This document shows positions 35,845 to 45,172 of a stretch of 64,000 bases of DNA, one piece after another. The notes under the pieces are model-generated. The model saw nothing but the letters and a program-made list of their open reading frames with translations. It searched no databases and had not been told where the DNA came from. The number at the start of each line of letters is the position of its first letter. The stretch's first letter is position 1. The translations under genes were made by a program, and so were the position numbers. This DNA comes from Mesorhizobium sp. WSM4311 (GTDB lineage: Bacteria; Pseudomonadota; Alphaproteobacteria; Rhizobiales; Rhizobiaceae): the NCBI RefSeq assembly GCF_002295115.1, contig NZ_NSFV01000005.1, positions 1 through 64,000 on the forward strand, written 5' to 3'.

Positions 35845-37224
35845 TCACACCTTCAGCAGCAGGTGATCGCGTTCCCAGCTCGTCACCACGCTCTGGAACA
35901 GGTCGAGCTCGACGCTCTTGACGCGCAGATAGGTCTGGAAGAAATCCTCGCCGAGCAGTTTGCGCACCGGCTCACAGGCGGTGAAGCGATCGAGCGCCTC
36001 CTCCATGGTCTTGGGCAGCGTGCTCTTGATCTTGTAGGCATTGCCCGAAGCTTCGGCCGAGCGCGCGAGTTTCTGCTCGACGCCGAGATAACCGGCGAGC
36101 AGCGAGCCGGCGATCGCCAGATAGGGATTGGAATCGGCGCCCGGCAAACGGTTCTCCACCCGCCGCGCCGAACGGCCGCCGGCCGGCACGCGCAAGCCGC
36201 AGGAGCGGTTGTCATGCGACCATTCGATGTTGGCCGGCGCGCTGTGGTTCGGCCTTATGCGGCGGAACGAATTCACATTGGGCGCGAACAGCGGCATGAT
36301 TTCCGGCACATATGTCTGCAGGCCGCCGATGAAATGGCCGAACATCTCGGTGTCGGCATCATCGTCGCCGGCAAACAGCGCATCGCCCGCCTCATCGACA
36401 ACCGACATGTGCAGATGCATCGAGCTGCCCGCCTGGGCCGCGATCGGCTTGGCCATGAAGGTGGCATGCATGCCGCATTGCTGCGCGGCCTGGCGCGTCA
36501 GCCGCTTGAACAAAAGCACCTGGTCGGCCAATGGCAGCGCGTCGCCATGCAGGAGGTTGATCTCCAGCTGCGCCGTGCCCGATTCATGGATCAGCGTATC
36601 GAGCGGCAGGCCGGCCGCCGCGGCATAGTCGTAGACGCGCCGGATCACCGGCTCGAATTCTTCCAGCGCCGCCATGTCATAGGGATGCTGCACGCCCTCG
36701 GCACGGCCATTCGCCCCGACCGGCGCGATCAGCGGCCTGTCCGGATCCGGGTTGGGCGCGGTCAGATAGAATTCGACCTCCGGCGCCACCACCGCGCGCC
36801 AGCCGCGCTGGCGGTAGAGATCGAGCACGGCGCGCAGCACATGCCGCGGCGAGGCCATCCATGGCCGGCCATCCATGTGGAAGGCGTCGGCGAAGACATA
36901 GGCCTTCCCTGCCCCGGCGCCCGGCGCCAGGCAGAGCGTCGAAACGTCAGGCACCATGCGCATGTCCGGATCCGAATAGGCAAAGCCCTCGTCGATCGAG
37001 CCGGAATAGCGGCCGTCGATGCTGACGAGAAAGGCGCTGCTCGGCAGATACAGCGCGCGGTCTTCCAGTGCCTTGAGGAATTTGACCGTCGGCAGCGCCT
37101 TGCCGCGCAGCACGCCGTTCATGTCGGGCACCAGGCATTCGACCTCGTTGATGCCGTGCTGTGCCAACCAGGCCCTGGGATCGTTGGTCGCGGTATTCGT
37201 GTTCTTATCAAGCATGTCGTTCAA
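35845..37224 (-). CDS. Glutamine-synthetase family enzyme, PuuA-like gamma-glutamylamine synthetase
   Basis: The 459-residue protein has the GS catalytic signatures ESGTAQLEINLLHGDALPLA, NSFRRIRPNHSAPANIEWSH and ENRLPGADSNPYLAIAGSLL. Together with the FAD oxidase behind it, this fits attachment of glutamate to an amine before oxidation, as in the Puu pathway. The start may be TTG 37224, overlapping the preceding stop, or ATG 37215. Real glutamine synthetase is less likely given the operon. Confidence 0.9.
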   Translation of the reverse strand: MNDMLDKNTNTATNDPRAWLAQHGINEVECLVPDMNGVLRGKALPTVKFLKALEDRALYLPSSAFLVSIDGRYSGSIDEGFAYSDPDMRMVPDVSTLCLAPGAGAGKAYVFADAFHMDGRPWMASPRHVLRAVLDLYRQRGWRAVVAPEVEFYLTAPNPDPDRPLIAPVGANGRAEGVQHPYDMAALEEFEPVIRRVYDYAAAAGLPLDTLIHESGTAQLEINLLHGDALPLADQVLLFKRLTRQAAQQCGMHATFMAKPIAAQAGSSMHLHMSVVDEAGDALFAGDDDADTEMFGHFIGGLQTYVPEIMPLFAPNVNSFRRIRPNHSAPANIEWSHDNRSCGLRVPAGGRSARRVENRLPGADSNPYLAIAGSLLAGYLGVEQKLARSAEASGNAYKIKSTLPKTMEEALDRFTACEPVRKLLGEDFFQTYLRVKSVELDLFQSVVTSWERDHLLLKV

Positions 37225-38504
37225 GTCCGTATCAGAGAGAGTATGGCTTGCGCGGCCACGTCCGTTCCGGGTTGCAGCGCCATTTGGGCCGCATTGTCCC
37301 TCAGGCGGGCGCGCATGGCGTCGTCGGCCAGCAGGCCGAGAATGGCTCTCTCCAATACTCCTTCAGTCCAGGCATCCCGGCCGATATGATCGCCGGTGCC
37401 GGTCTCGCCGGCGCGGCGCGCATTGTCATGTCCGTCCCAGCAATAGGGCATGATCAGCGACGGCACGCCGAAGCGCAGCGCCTCGCAAAAGCTGTTGTTG
37501 CCGCCGTGGTGGATGAACAGATCCGACTTCGCCACCACCGAAGGCTGCGGAAACCAGGCGTCGAGATAGACATTGTCCGGCACCGCGCGATAGGCGTCGC
37601 GCAGGCCGCCGACATTGACGATGAAGCGCGCCGGCAGCCTGTCGAACACGGCAAGCATGCGTTCGATCAGCCCGACATCCATGGCCCCTAAACTGCCGAA
37701 GCTGACATAGACCAGCGGCCCGCCATTGCGCGGAAACACCGGCACCTCGAACGGCCCTTCCGAGCGCACGCAGCCTTCGAGATAGACGAATCGGGCGGGA
37801 TCGAGCGGTTTGGCCCGCTCGCGCCGCACGATCGACGGCGTCAGCAGCAGGTTGAAGTCGGGCGAAGCCTCCAGGAACAGACCCTTGGGCAATGGCGCCA
37901 GGCCGGCATCCACGCGAAAGCGGTTGAAGCGGTCATGCGCCGGCGCCGAGGCCGAGAGATAGCGCGCCTCGAACGCCGCGCGTTGCGGGTCATCGGCAGC
38001 CATGCCGGAAAGGTAGGGCGGTACTTCGGCGTCCGGCAGCTCGGTCTCGGCGCAGGAGACGACGCGTACCCAGGGGCAGCCGGCGGCGGCGATCGCCGGA
38101 AACATGATGACGTTGTCGAGCACCACCGCGTCGGGCTTCAGCCGCGCCAGCAATTGCCGCAGCGGCGCCTCGGCATTGACCGCCGTGTCGACAATCGCTT
38201 GCCAGGTCGGCGCGACATAGGTTTCGAGTTGGTCGATCGGACTGAGCCTAAAATGCGGCAGGTGCCGGCGCACGAAGGCCTGCCAGTAGCTCTGGCGCTC
38301 GCTGTCGCTCAGCGGCTCGTCGGTCGGCAGCTGGTATTCCTGGAAACCATAGTCGGCAAAGACGCCGGAGAAACCGGCATGGCAGATGAAGACGGGCCGG
38401 GCGCCCCGCGCCCGCAAGGCCTGCGCGATGCCGACGCAATTCAACGCGGCGCCGAAGCTTGCTTCGGGAAACAGCGCGATGATCGGGCTGGCTCTACGCG
38501 TCAA
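37221..38504 (-). CDS. GT1/MGT-type glycosyltransferase, left-arm copy
   Basis: The 427-residue protein begins ALFPEASFGAALNCVGIAQA, the N-terminal acceptor domain of macrolide-type glycosyltransferases, and has the nucleotide-sugar domain with SFGSLGAMDVGL, HHGGNNSFCEALRFGVPSLI and WDGHDNARR. The start is TTG 38504, placed nine bases behind AGAGGA. It sits ten bases after the GntR gene and overlaps the GS-like gene by four bases. It is a clear paralogue of the protein encoded at 43528-44802. Sugar transfer inside an amine-catabolic operon is unusual. Confidence 0.87.
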   Translation of the reverse strand: MTRRASPIIALFPEASFGAALNCVGIAQALRARGARPVFICHAGFSGVFADYGFQEYQLPTDEPLSDSERQSYWQAFVRRHLPHFRLSPIDQLETYVAPTWQAIVDTAVNAEAPLRQLLARLKPDAVVLDNVIMFPAIAAAGCPWVRVVSCAETELPDAEVPPYLSGMAADDPQRAAFEARYLSASAPAHDRFNRFRVDAGLAPLPKGLFLEASPDFNLLLTPSIVRRERAKPLDPARFVYLEGCVRSEGPFEVPVFPRNGGPLVYVSFGSLGAMDVGLIERMLAVFDRLPARFIVNVGGLRDAYRAVPDNVYLDAWFPQPSVVAKSDLFIHHGGNNSFCEALRFGVPSLIMPYCWDGHDNARRAGETGTGDHIGRDAWTEGVLERAILGLLADDAMRARLRDNAAQMALQPGTDVAAQAILSLIRT

Positions 38505-38514
38505 TTAATCCTCT

Positions 38515-39453
38515 TCATTCCGGCCGGCTGATCATGCCGAACAGGGCGGGCGCCCCGCGGCTGGCCGCTTGCGGTCGCTGGTTGCGGGAGAGCCGCAGGT
38601 GGATGCGAAGCAGATCGGCAGCCACCTCATACTGCCGGCTTTCGAGATGGTCGAGTATGTTCAGGTGTTCCAGCAAGGACTGCCGCAGCCGGAAGACGTT
38701 GACCCCGGCATAGATGCCCGGCAGCCGGCGCAGGCGCAGATGATCGGCCAGCGCGTCGGCGATGAACCGGTTGGCACAGCCCTCGGCGATCATGCCGTGG
38801 AAATCCATGTCCAGCCGCTGGAACTCACGCGTGTCGAAGGCGGCATCCGGCAACGCCGACAGAGCGTCCATGCCCTGGCGCAACGCCGCCGCCCGCGCGC
38901 CGTCCAGCCGGAATCCCGGCGTCAGGATCGCCGCCGGCTCGAGCAGCAAGCGGAACTCATAGCTTTCGCCTTGCGCCTCGGGATCGTCGGGCGTGCGCCG
39001 GAAAAGCCAGGATTGGCCGGGCGCGCGGTCCAGCAGATTCTCCTCTGTCAGTTTATTAAGCGCTTTTAGTACCGTCTTGCGATCAGCACTGTAGCGTCGC
39101 ATCAGCGCCGCGGCGGTCACTGTCTGGTCCAGCCGCCGCGCCGACCGGTCGCGCAGGATCGCCTCGGCCAGATCATCCTCCTCCGCGCTCGGAAGCTCGG
39201 CGGCGATGGCCGGCTGCGCCGCGAGGTCGACCGCCAGGTGATAGCCGGTATCGGCCTCCCAGCGCACGACGCCCCGTTCCGCGAGCAGGCTGAGCGCCGC
39301 CCGCACCGGCGTACGCGAGACATTGCACAGCGAGGCGATCTGCTGTTCGGGCAGGCGCGCGCCAGGCTCGAAGCCGCGCTGGCGCGCCACATCCAGGATG
39401 CGCTGCGCCAGGTCGAGATGGTTGGTGCGAGGTCGTCGGGCTGCGGCTTGCAT
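38515..39453 (-). CDS. GntR/FadR-type regulator with two winged-helix units
   Basis: The 312-residue protein has a GntR DNA-binding unit near the N-terminus (LPEQQIASLCNVSRTPVRAA), a second helix-turn-helix-like unit around residues 95-150 (AAALMRRYSADRKTVLKALN) and an FCD-type effector domain (FRLLLEPAAILTPGFRLDGA, FHGMIAEGCANRFIADAL). Normal FadR-group proteins have one unit and about 230-250 residues. It starts the left arm and is divergent from the transporter genes, so it likely controls both arms. Confidence 0.87.
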   Translation of the reverse strand: MQAAARRPRTNHLDLAQRILDVARQRGFEPGARLPEQQIASLCNVSRTPVRAALSLLAERGVVRWEADTGYHLAVDLAAQPAIAAELPSAEEDDLAEAILRDRSARRLDQTVTAAALMRRYSADRKTVLKALNKLTEENLLDRAPGQSWLFRRTPDDPEAQGESYEFRLLLEPAAILTPGFRLDGARAAALRQGMDALSALPDAAFDTREFQRLDMDFHGMIAEGCANRFIADALADHLRLRRLPGIYAGVNVFRLRQSLLEHLNILDHLESRQYEVAADLLRIHLRLSRNQRPQAASRGAPALFGMISRPE

Positions 39454-39551
39454 GACTTGTCTCGGCGGATGGATATGACCGTATTGGTTTGGCCGATCGC
39501 GGGCACAAGCGCAATCGGCCAGATTCCTCGGTCGCTTGGTAAATTATGGAT

Positions 39552-39582
39552 TGACGTACTTTTTTCTGCAATAGTACTGTCA
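39552..39582. promoter_or_regulatory. Inverted repeat in the divergent promoter region, likely GntR-site
   Basis: TGACGTACT and AGTACTGTCA form arms that match apart from one extra base, separated by 12 bases (TTTTTCTGCAAT). It is in the 235-base region between the divergent GntR and binding-protein genes. It is therefore placed where one regulator could control both arms. Confidence 0.5.
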
Positions 39583-39688
39583 GGATAATCGGCGATAAAA
39601 AGACCGAGGGAACAGGATCGAAAGCAGCGGCATGGGTCGCGCCCGGTCCAGCACAGAATTCGACGATCAACCGGAATGGGAGTCTGCC

Positions 39689-40753
39689 ATGACCGCTACC
39701 AGCCCACGACGCCGTGCGCTCAAGGTCTCTTCAATCGCTCTCGGCCTTGCCATGGCGCTGTCGGCGCCGGCAATCGCCGCCGACCTCGTCATCTCCAACT
39801 GGGACGGCTACATGGCGCCCGATGCCATGGCCGCCTTCAAGACCGCCACCGGCGTCTCCGGCGAAGTGGTGGTGCACGCCACCAATGAAGAGATCATGGG
39901 CAAGCTGATCGCCGCCAGCGGCAAGGGCTATGACGTGGTCTTCGTCTCCTCGCCCTTTGCCGAGGTGCTGAACAAGCTCGGCCTGATCGAGCCGATGGAC
40001 CACGCCAAGATCCCCAATCTCGCCAACCTCTACCCGGAAGCGACCAAGCTGCCGCACGATGTCGGCAACTCCTTCTCCGTGCCCTACACCTGGGGCACGA
40101 CCGGCCTCTGCTACCGCTCGGACCTGGTCAAGACGGCGCCGACGAGCTGGAGCGATCTGCTCGCGCCTTCAGACGCGCTGAAGGGCAAGACCACCATGCT
40201 GGCGACCGATCGCTGGCTGCTGGCGGCCGGCCAGCTCGACAAGGGCTTTTCCGTCAACGAGACCGATCCGACCAAGATGGCCGAGGTCAAGGACCTCTTG
40301 ATCTCGGCAAAGAAGACCTTGCTCGCCTATGACGACACCACCTTCTATTCCAAGCTGGTTTCGGGCGAGGCGCTGATGGTGCAGGCCTGGGACGGCTGGT
40401 GCAATTACGGCATCGCCGAGAAGCCGGAGATCAAATACGTCATTCCGAAGGAAGGTTCGGACCTCTGGGTCGACACGATGGTGGTGATGAAGGCTTCCGA
40501 GCACAAGGACGACGCCTTCAAGTTCATCAACTTCATGCTCGACGCCAAGAACCACGCCTGGGCGGCGCAGAACATCGACTACAAGGTGCCGAACAAGCCG
40601 GCGATGGAAAGCCTGCCGGCCGATTTCCTAGCCAAATTCCCCAACATGGCGATGCCGGTGGCCGATCTCGTCAAGTTCGAGCAGCTGCGTGACGTCGGCG
40701 AAGCCCAGCGCGACTATTCCAAGATCGTCAGCGAGATCAAGGCCGCGCAGTAG
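39689..40753 (+). CDS. Polyamine-type ABC transporter substrate-binding protein (PotD/PotF-like)
   Basis: The 354-residue product has an N-terminal signal peptide (ALKVSSIALGLAMALSAPAI) and the PotD/PotF fold (LVISNWDGYMAPDAMAAFKT, YDVVFVSSPFAEVLNKLGLI, VPYTWGTTGLCYRSDLVKTA). The ligand is probably a polyamine or another positively charged amine. ATG 39689 has GGGAG seven bases upstream. It heads the right arm of the divergent locus. Confidence 0.92.
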   Translation: MTATSPRRRALKVSSIALGLAMALSAPAIAADLVISNWDGYMAPDAMAAFKTATGVSGEVVVHATNEEIMGKLIAASGKGYDVVFVSSPFAEVLNKLGLIEPMDHAKIPNLANLYPEATKLPHDVGNSFSVPYTWGTTGLCYRSDLVKTAPTSWSDLLAPSDALKGKTTMLATDRWLLAAGQLDKGFSVNETDPTKMAEVKDLLISAKKTLLAYDDTTFYSKLVSGEALMVQAWDGWCNYGIAEKPEIKYVIPKEGSDLWVDTMVVMKASEHKDDAFKFINFMLDAKNHAWAAQNIDYKVPNKPAMESLPADFLAKFPNMAMPVADLVKFEQLRDVGEAQRDYSKIVSEIKAAQ

Positions 40754-40784
40754 GCGGCATTCCAGCAGCGTCTTGGAAGCAAGC

Positions 40785-41660
40785 TTGCGTTCCGTCCCCT
40801 CTCGCTCCTCCCTGCTGATGGCCCCGGCTCTGGTCTGGTTGACGGCGCTGATGGTGGTGCCGTGCGCGCTGGTGCTGGCGCTCGCCTTCTTCCGCCGCGG
40901 CATTTATGGCGGCATCGACTACACCTTCACGCTGGAGAATTTCGGGCTGGTCTTCGACCCGCTCTATGCCGGCATTTTCCTGAAGTCGGCGCGCATCGCC
41001 GGCACCGCCACCCTGATCGCGGCGGTGATCGGCTATGCCGCCGCCTACGCCATCTCCGCTGCCCCGCGCCGCTGGCAGCCTGTGTTCCTGTTCTTTGCCG
41101 TGCTACCGTTCTGGTCGAACTATTTGATCCGCACCTATGCCTGGATAGTGCTGCTCAACCGCGAAGGCCTGATCACGCAGCTCCTGCGCTGGCTCGGCTA
41201 TACCGGCGAACCGCCGTCAATGCTCTATACCGAAGGCGCGGTCATCGCCGGCCTCGTCTACAACTATCTGCCCTTCGTCATCCTCGCCTGCTACGCGCCG
41301 CTGTCGCGGCTCAACCCCGAACTCGCCGAAGCCTCGCGCGATCTCGGCGCCTCGGCCGCCACCACATTCCGCCGTGTCATCCTGCCGCTGACCGTGCCCG
41401 GCATCGCCGCCGGCGCCGTCTTCGTCTTCGTGTTGTCGATCGGCAATTTCGTCACCCCGGCGTTGCTCGGCGGCGGCCGATTCCAGATGATCGGCAATCT
41501 CGTCTACGACCAGTTCCTCACCGCCAATGACTGGCCCTTCGGTGCCGCCTTGGCGATGGCGCTGATCGCCATCATGCTTCTGGTCCTGATGGCGCAGGCG
41601 CTCGCCGCCGACCGCGCCTCGGGGCCGGCAATGCAGGCCGGGGGAGGCGCGGATGGCTGA
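40785..41660 (+). CDS. Polyamine-type ABC transporter permease (PotB/PotH-like)
   Basis: The 291-residue membrane protein has six membrane helices (LMAPALVWLTALMVVPCALV first) and the permease loop LAEASRDLGASAATTFRRVI. A TTG at 40785 behind GGAAG is the best start; an ATG at 40819 would cut into the first helix and lacks a ribosome site. It overlaps the next permease gene by eight bases. Confidence 0.91.
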   Translation: MRSVPSRSSLLMAPALVWLTALMVVPCALVLALAFFRRGIYGGIDYTFTLENFGLVFDPLYAGIFLKSARIAGTATLIAAVIGYAAAYAISAAPRRWQPVFLFFAVLPFWSNYLIRTYAWIVLLNREGLITQLLRWLGYTGEPPSMLYTEGAVIAGLVYNYLPFVILACYAPLSRLNPELAEASRDLGASAATTFRRVILPLTVPGIAAGAVFVFVLSIGNFVTPALLGGGRFQMIGNLVYDQFLTANDWPFGAALAMALIAIMLLVLMAQALAADRASGPAMQAGGGADG

Positions 41661-42447
41661 GCGCCCCCCTGCGACGCGGCGCACGCTGTGGCTCGTGCTG
41701 AGCCTGGTCTTGGCCTTCCTCTACATCCCCATCGCCGTGCTGGTGGCGCTCTCCTTCAACGAAGGCGGGCTGCCGACGGCCTGGTCTGGCTTCTCGCTGA
41801 AATGGTACGCCTCGCTGGCCAACAATTCCGCGATCCTGTCGGCCGCCCTCAACACGCTGATCGTGGCGCTGGTCTCCACCGCCATCGCCACCTTGCTCGG
41901 CACGCTGCTGGCGATCGGCGTCGAGATGCGCCGGCAGTATGGCAAGGGGCTGGAAGCCCTGATCTTCGCGCCGATGATCATTCCCGACATCGTGCTGGCG
42001 ATCGCGCTGCTGTCGTTCTTCTCCATGCTCAATTTGACCATGGGCCTGCACACAATCATCCTCGCCCATGTCGTCTTCAACCTCGCCTTCGTCTGCTCGG
42101 TGGTGCGCGCAAGGCTGAAGACCTTCGACTGGTCGATCGTCGAGGCCTCCGCCGATCTCGGCGCCTGCGCGCTCACCACCTTTCGGCGCGTGACCTTGCC
42201 GGTCATCGCGCCTGCCGTGATCGCCGGCGCGCTGCTCGCCTTCACGCTGTCGGTCGACGAGTTCATCATCGCCTTCTTCACCGCTGGCGCCGGCCGTGCC
42301 TCGACCACGCTGCCGATGCAGATCTACGCCATGATCCGCTTCGGCATCACACCTGAGATCAACGCGCTGGCGACCATCGTCATGGCCGTAAGCATCACCG
42401 CGCTGACCCTGTCGCAGCGGCTTAACAGGGGAATGATCGGCCAATGA
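41653..42447 (+). CDS. Polyamine-type ABC transporter permease (PotC/PotI-like)
   Basis: The 264-residue membrane protein has the PotC features FLYIPIAVLVALSFNEG and SADLGACALTTFRRVTLPVI. Six membrane helices are expected. It overlaps both the previous permease and the following ATPase gene, so all three are translationally linked. Confidence 0.93.
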   Translation: MAERPPATRRTLWLVLSLVLAFLYIPIAVLVALSFNEGGLPTAWSGFSLKWYASLANNSAILSAALNTLIVALVSTAIATLLGTLLAIGVEMRRQYGKGLEALIFAPMIIPDIVLAIALLSFFSMLNLTMGLHTIILAHVVFNLAFVCSVVRARLKTFDWSIVEASADLGACALTTFRRVTLPVIAPAVIAGALLAFTLSVDEFIIAFFTAGAGRASTTLPMQIYAMIRFGITPEINALATIVMAVSITALTLSQRLNRGMIGQ

Positions 42448-43517
42448 GCGAACCGCGCACGCTGTTGGCCATCGATCATGTGTCGAAGAATTTCGGCCGG
42501 GTCACGGCCGTTGACGGCATCTCGCTCGATATCCGGGAGAACGAGTTCTTCGCGCTGCTTGGGCCCTCCGGCTGCGGCAAGACCACGCTCTTGCGCATGC
42601 TGGCCGGTTTCGAGACCCCGAGCGACGGGCGCATCCTGCTCGACGGCAAGGACATCGCCAGGACCCTGCCCAACAAGCGGCCGGTCAACCTGATGTTCCA
42701 GTCCTACGCGCTGTTCCCGCATATGAGCGTGCGCGCCAATGTCTCCTATGGGTTGGAGATGGAGCGCTTGCCGGCTAACGAAATCCGTTCCCGCGTCGAC
42801 GCCATCCTGGGGACCACCGAGCTCGTCCCCTTCGCCGACCGCAGGCCGGAGCAATTGTCGGGCGGCCAGAAGCAGCGCGTCGCGCTGGCCCGCGCCCTGG
42901 TCAAGCGGCCAAGGCTGCTGCTGCTCGACGAGCCGCTCGGCGCGCTCGACAAGAAACTGCGCGGCGCCATGCAACTGGAATTGAAACGCCTGCAGCACGA
43001 GGTCGGCATCACCTTCGTCATCGTCACCCACGACCAGGAAGAATCGCTCGTCATGGCCGATCGCATGGCGGTGCTCAAGGATGGCAAACTGTTGCAATGC
43101 GACACCCCGCACACGGTCTACGAGCATCCGGCCGACCGTTTCGTCGCCGACTTCATCGGCGTGATGAATTTCATCCCGGGCAAGGCGTCAGCCGATGGTG
43201 TGGTGGCCGTGAATGGCGCGCGCATTGCCGGTAAGGTTCCCGCAACGCTCACGCCCGGTGCTTCGGCCGTAGCTTCGGTGCGGCCGGAACGCATCAGGCT
43301 ATTCCCATCGATCGAGACCGCCAACCGCACCATCGGCACGGTCGAGGCGCTGGCCTATCACGGCCTCGATCTGCAGCTGCATATCCGCACACCGCTGTCG
43401 CCAAAGCCGTTCCTGGTGCGCGTCACCGCGGACGCAGCCGACCGCCGGCCAGTGTCGTCGGGCGACCAGGTCGAACTCGGCTGGGATGCCGCTGATGTCA
43501 GAATTTTCGCAGAATAG
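42444..43517 (+). CDS. Polyamine-type ABC transporter ATPase (PotA/PotG-like)
   Basis: The 357-residue ATPase has Walker A GPSGCGKTT, signature LSGGQKQRVALARAL, Walker B LLLDEPLGALD and a C-terminal TOBE part (SVRPERIRLFPS). It starts on ATGA overlapping the permease stop and energises the amine importer. The glycosyltransferase gene follows 10 bases later. Confidence 0.93.
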   Translation: MSEPRTLLAIDHVSKNFGRVTAVDGISLDIRENEFFALLGPSGCGKTTLLRMLAGFETPSDGRILLDGKDIARTLPNKRPVNLMFQSYALFPHMSVRANVSYGLEMERLPANEIRSRVDAILGTTELVPFADRRPEQLSGGQKQRVALARALVKRPRLLLLDEPLGALDKKLRGAMQLELKRLQHEVGITFVIVTHDQEESLVMADRMAVLKDGKLLQCDTPHTVYEHPADRFVADFIGVMNFIPGKASADGVVAVNGARIAGKVPATLTPGASAVASVRPERIRLFPSIETANRTIGTVEALAYHGLDLQLHIRTPLSPKPFLVRVTADAADRRPVSSGDQVELGWDAADVRIFAE

Positions 43518-43527
43518 GAGAAGCTTG

Positions 43528-44802
43528 ATGGCGCAGAAGACGATCGCCTTTTTCCCGGAAGCCGCCTACGGCCCGGCGCTCAATTCCGTCGGCATCGCCC
43601 AGGCCGTCGAGGCGCGCGGCCACAAGGCGGTGTTCCTGTCCGATCCCGGCTTCGTCGAGGTCTATCGGGGCTACGGCTTCGAGGCGCATCCGGTGAACCT
43701 GTCCGAGCCGATGCCGCCCGAGCAGATGGCGAAATTCTGGGAGGACTTCATCAACGGCCACATCCCGAATTTCCGCAAATCGCCCTACGACCAGGTCGAC
43801 AATTACGTCAAGGATTGCTGGACGGCGATCGTCGACAGCGCCAAATGGGCGCAGAAGGATCTGCCGGGCGTGCTGGCCGCCATCAAGCCCGATGTCATCT
43901 GCGTCGACAATGTCATCCTGTTCCCAGCCATAAAACAGTTCGGCAAGCCATGGGTGCGCGTCATCTCCTGCTCGGAAAACGAGATCGAGGACGAGGACAT
44001 CCCGCCGCATCTGTCGGGCTGCGGCGAGAATGACCATGCCGGCCACCAGCGCTACCGCGACCACTTCAACGCGGTGATCAAGCCGATCCATGACGACTTC
44101 AATGCCTTCCTGAAGGCCAACAACGAGGCGCCTTACCCGATCGGCCAGTTCTTCGAGGCCTCGCCCTATCTCAATTTGCTGCTCTATCCCGAAGCGGCGA
44201 AGTTCAAGCGCCGCCATCCGCTCGACCCGGTGAAATTCCAGTATCTCGAAGGCTGCGTGCGGCAGGAGAAGCCCTATGCGGTGCCCACCTTCGCGAAGAA
44301 CAATGACGGGCCGCTGCTCTATGTCTCCTTCGGCAGCCTCGGCGCCGGCGATGTCGAGCTCTTGAAGCGCATCATCGCCACGCTGGGCAAGACCCGCTAC
44401 CGCGCGCTGGTCAATGTCGGCGGCTACAAGGATCAGTATACGGACGTGCCCGGCAACGTCATCGTCGAGAGCTGGTTCCCGCAGCCTTCGGTGATCCCGC
44501 AGGTCGATGCCGTCATCCACCATGGCGGCAACAACTCGTTCACCGAGTGCCTCTATTTCGGCAAGCCGGCGATCATCATGCCCTATGTCTGGGATGGTCA
44601 CGACAACGCCACCCGCGTCGAGGAAACCGGCCATGGCTTCGGCATGCCGCGCTACGACTGGAGCGATACCGTTCTGGTCGCGAAGATCGAGGCCTGCCTG
44701 ACCGATCCCCAGATGAAGGCGGAGCTGGCGAGGACATCGGCACAGATGCACGCGCAGAGCGGGCCTGAGAAGGCTGCCGGTTTGCTGGAGGCGTTGCTGT
44801 GA
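43528..44802 (+). CDS. GT1/MGT-type glycosyltransferase, right-arm copy
   Basis: The 424-residue protein starts AFFPEAAYGPALNSVGIAQA and has the C-terminal donor-site motifs YVSFGSLGAGDVELLKRI, HHGGNNSFTECLYFGKPAII and WDGHDNATR. Throughout, it aligns with the left-arm glycosyltransferase at 37221-38504. ATG 43528 follows AGGAGAAG. The conserved DGHDNA takes the place of the DQ-xx-NA motif of most family members. It is coupled to the cupin genes by a four-base overlap. Confidence 0.88.
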   Translation: MAQKTIAFFPEAAYGPALNSVGIAQAVEARGHKAVFLSDPGFVEVYRGYGFEAHPVNLSEPMPPEQMAKFWEDFINGHIPNFRKSPYDQVDNYVKDCWTAIVDSAKWAQKDLPGVLAAIKPDVICVDNVILFPAIKQFGKPWVRVISCSENEIEDEDIPPHLSGCGENDHAGHQRYRDHFNAVIKPIHDDFNAFLKANNEAPYPIGQFFEASPYLNLLLYPEAAKFKRRHPLDPVKFQYLEGCVRQEKPYAVPTFAKNNDGPLLYVSFGSLGAGDVELLKRIIATLGKTRYRALVNVGGYKDQYTDVPGNVIVESWFPQPSVIPQVDAVIHHGGNNSFTECLYFGKPAIIMPYVWDGHDNATRVEETGHGFGMPRYDWSDTVLVAKIEACLTDPQMKAELARTSAQMHAQSGPEKAAGLLEALL

Positions 44803-45149
44803 CCTCCTCCGCTCCGCATCTTCACCAGGCATCCACCCGCACCGATCTCGTCGACTGGGGCGCCCAGCCGGACGTACTGGACGGCGCGTCGCACTCCACC
44901 GGCAGGCTGCTGCACAAGGGCCCGAACAACCAGCCGGAATCCGGCATCTGGGTCTGCACGCCGGGCCGCTGGCGGCTCTCGATCCCGCGCGATGAATTGT
45001 GCCATTTCGTCGTCGGCCGTGCGACCTACCGCTCGGATGTCGGCGAAGTGATAGAAGTCTCGGCCGGGACCGTGGTCATGTTCCCCGCCGGCTGGACGGG
45101 CGAATGCACGGTGCACGAGACCATGCGCAACATCTACATGCTGGCCTGA
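44799..45149 (+). CDS. Small cupin protein, first of three
   Basis: The 116-residue protein starts at GTG 44799, overlapping the glycosyltransferase stop as GTGA. It has a single cupin barrel of the Cupin_3 kind (WVCTPGRWRLSIPRDELCHF, VSAGTVVMFPAGWTGECTVH). Only one conserved His is visible in the first metal motif, so metal binding is uncertain. It is related to the two cupins that follow. Confidence 0.85.
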   Translation: MTSSAPHLHQASTRTDLVDWGAQPDVLDGASHSTGRLLHKGPNNQPESGIWVCTPGRWRLSIPRDELCHFVVGRATYRSDVGEVIEVSAGTVVMFPAGWTGECTVHETMRNIYMLA

Positions 45150-45172
45150 CATCGCGACACAGGGAGCAAGAC

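Noticed and set aside
34544..37224. Glutamine synthetase and D-amino-acid dehydrogenase as separate housekeeping genes
   Set aside because: They are coupled to each other and to a glycosyltransferase gene and lie beside a polyamine-type importer, so a joint amine pathway explains them better.
35863..37389. 508-codon open frame antisense to the GS-like gene
   Set aside because: It mirrors the codon structure of the real gene on the other strand, as usual in GC-rich DNA, and its product has no recognisable motif.
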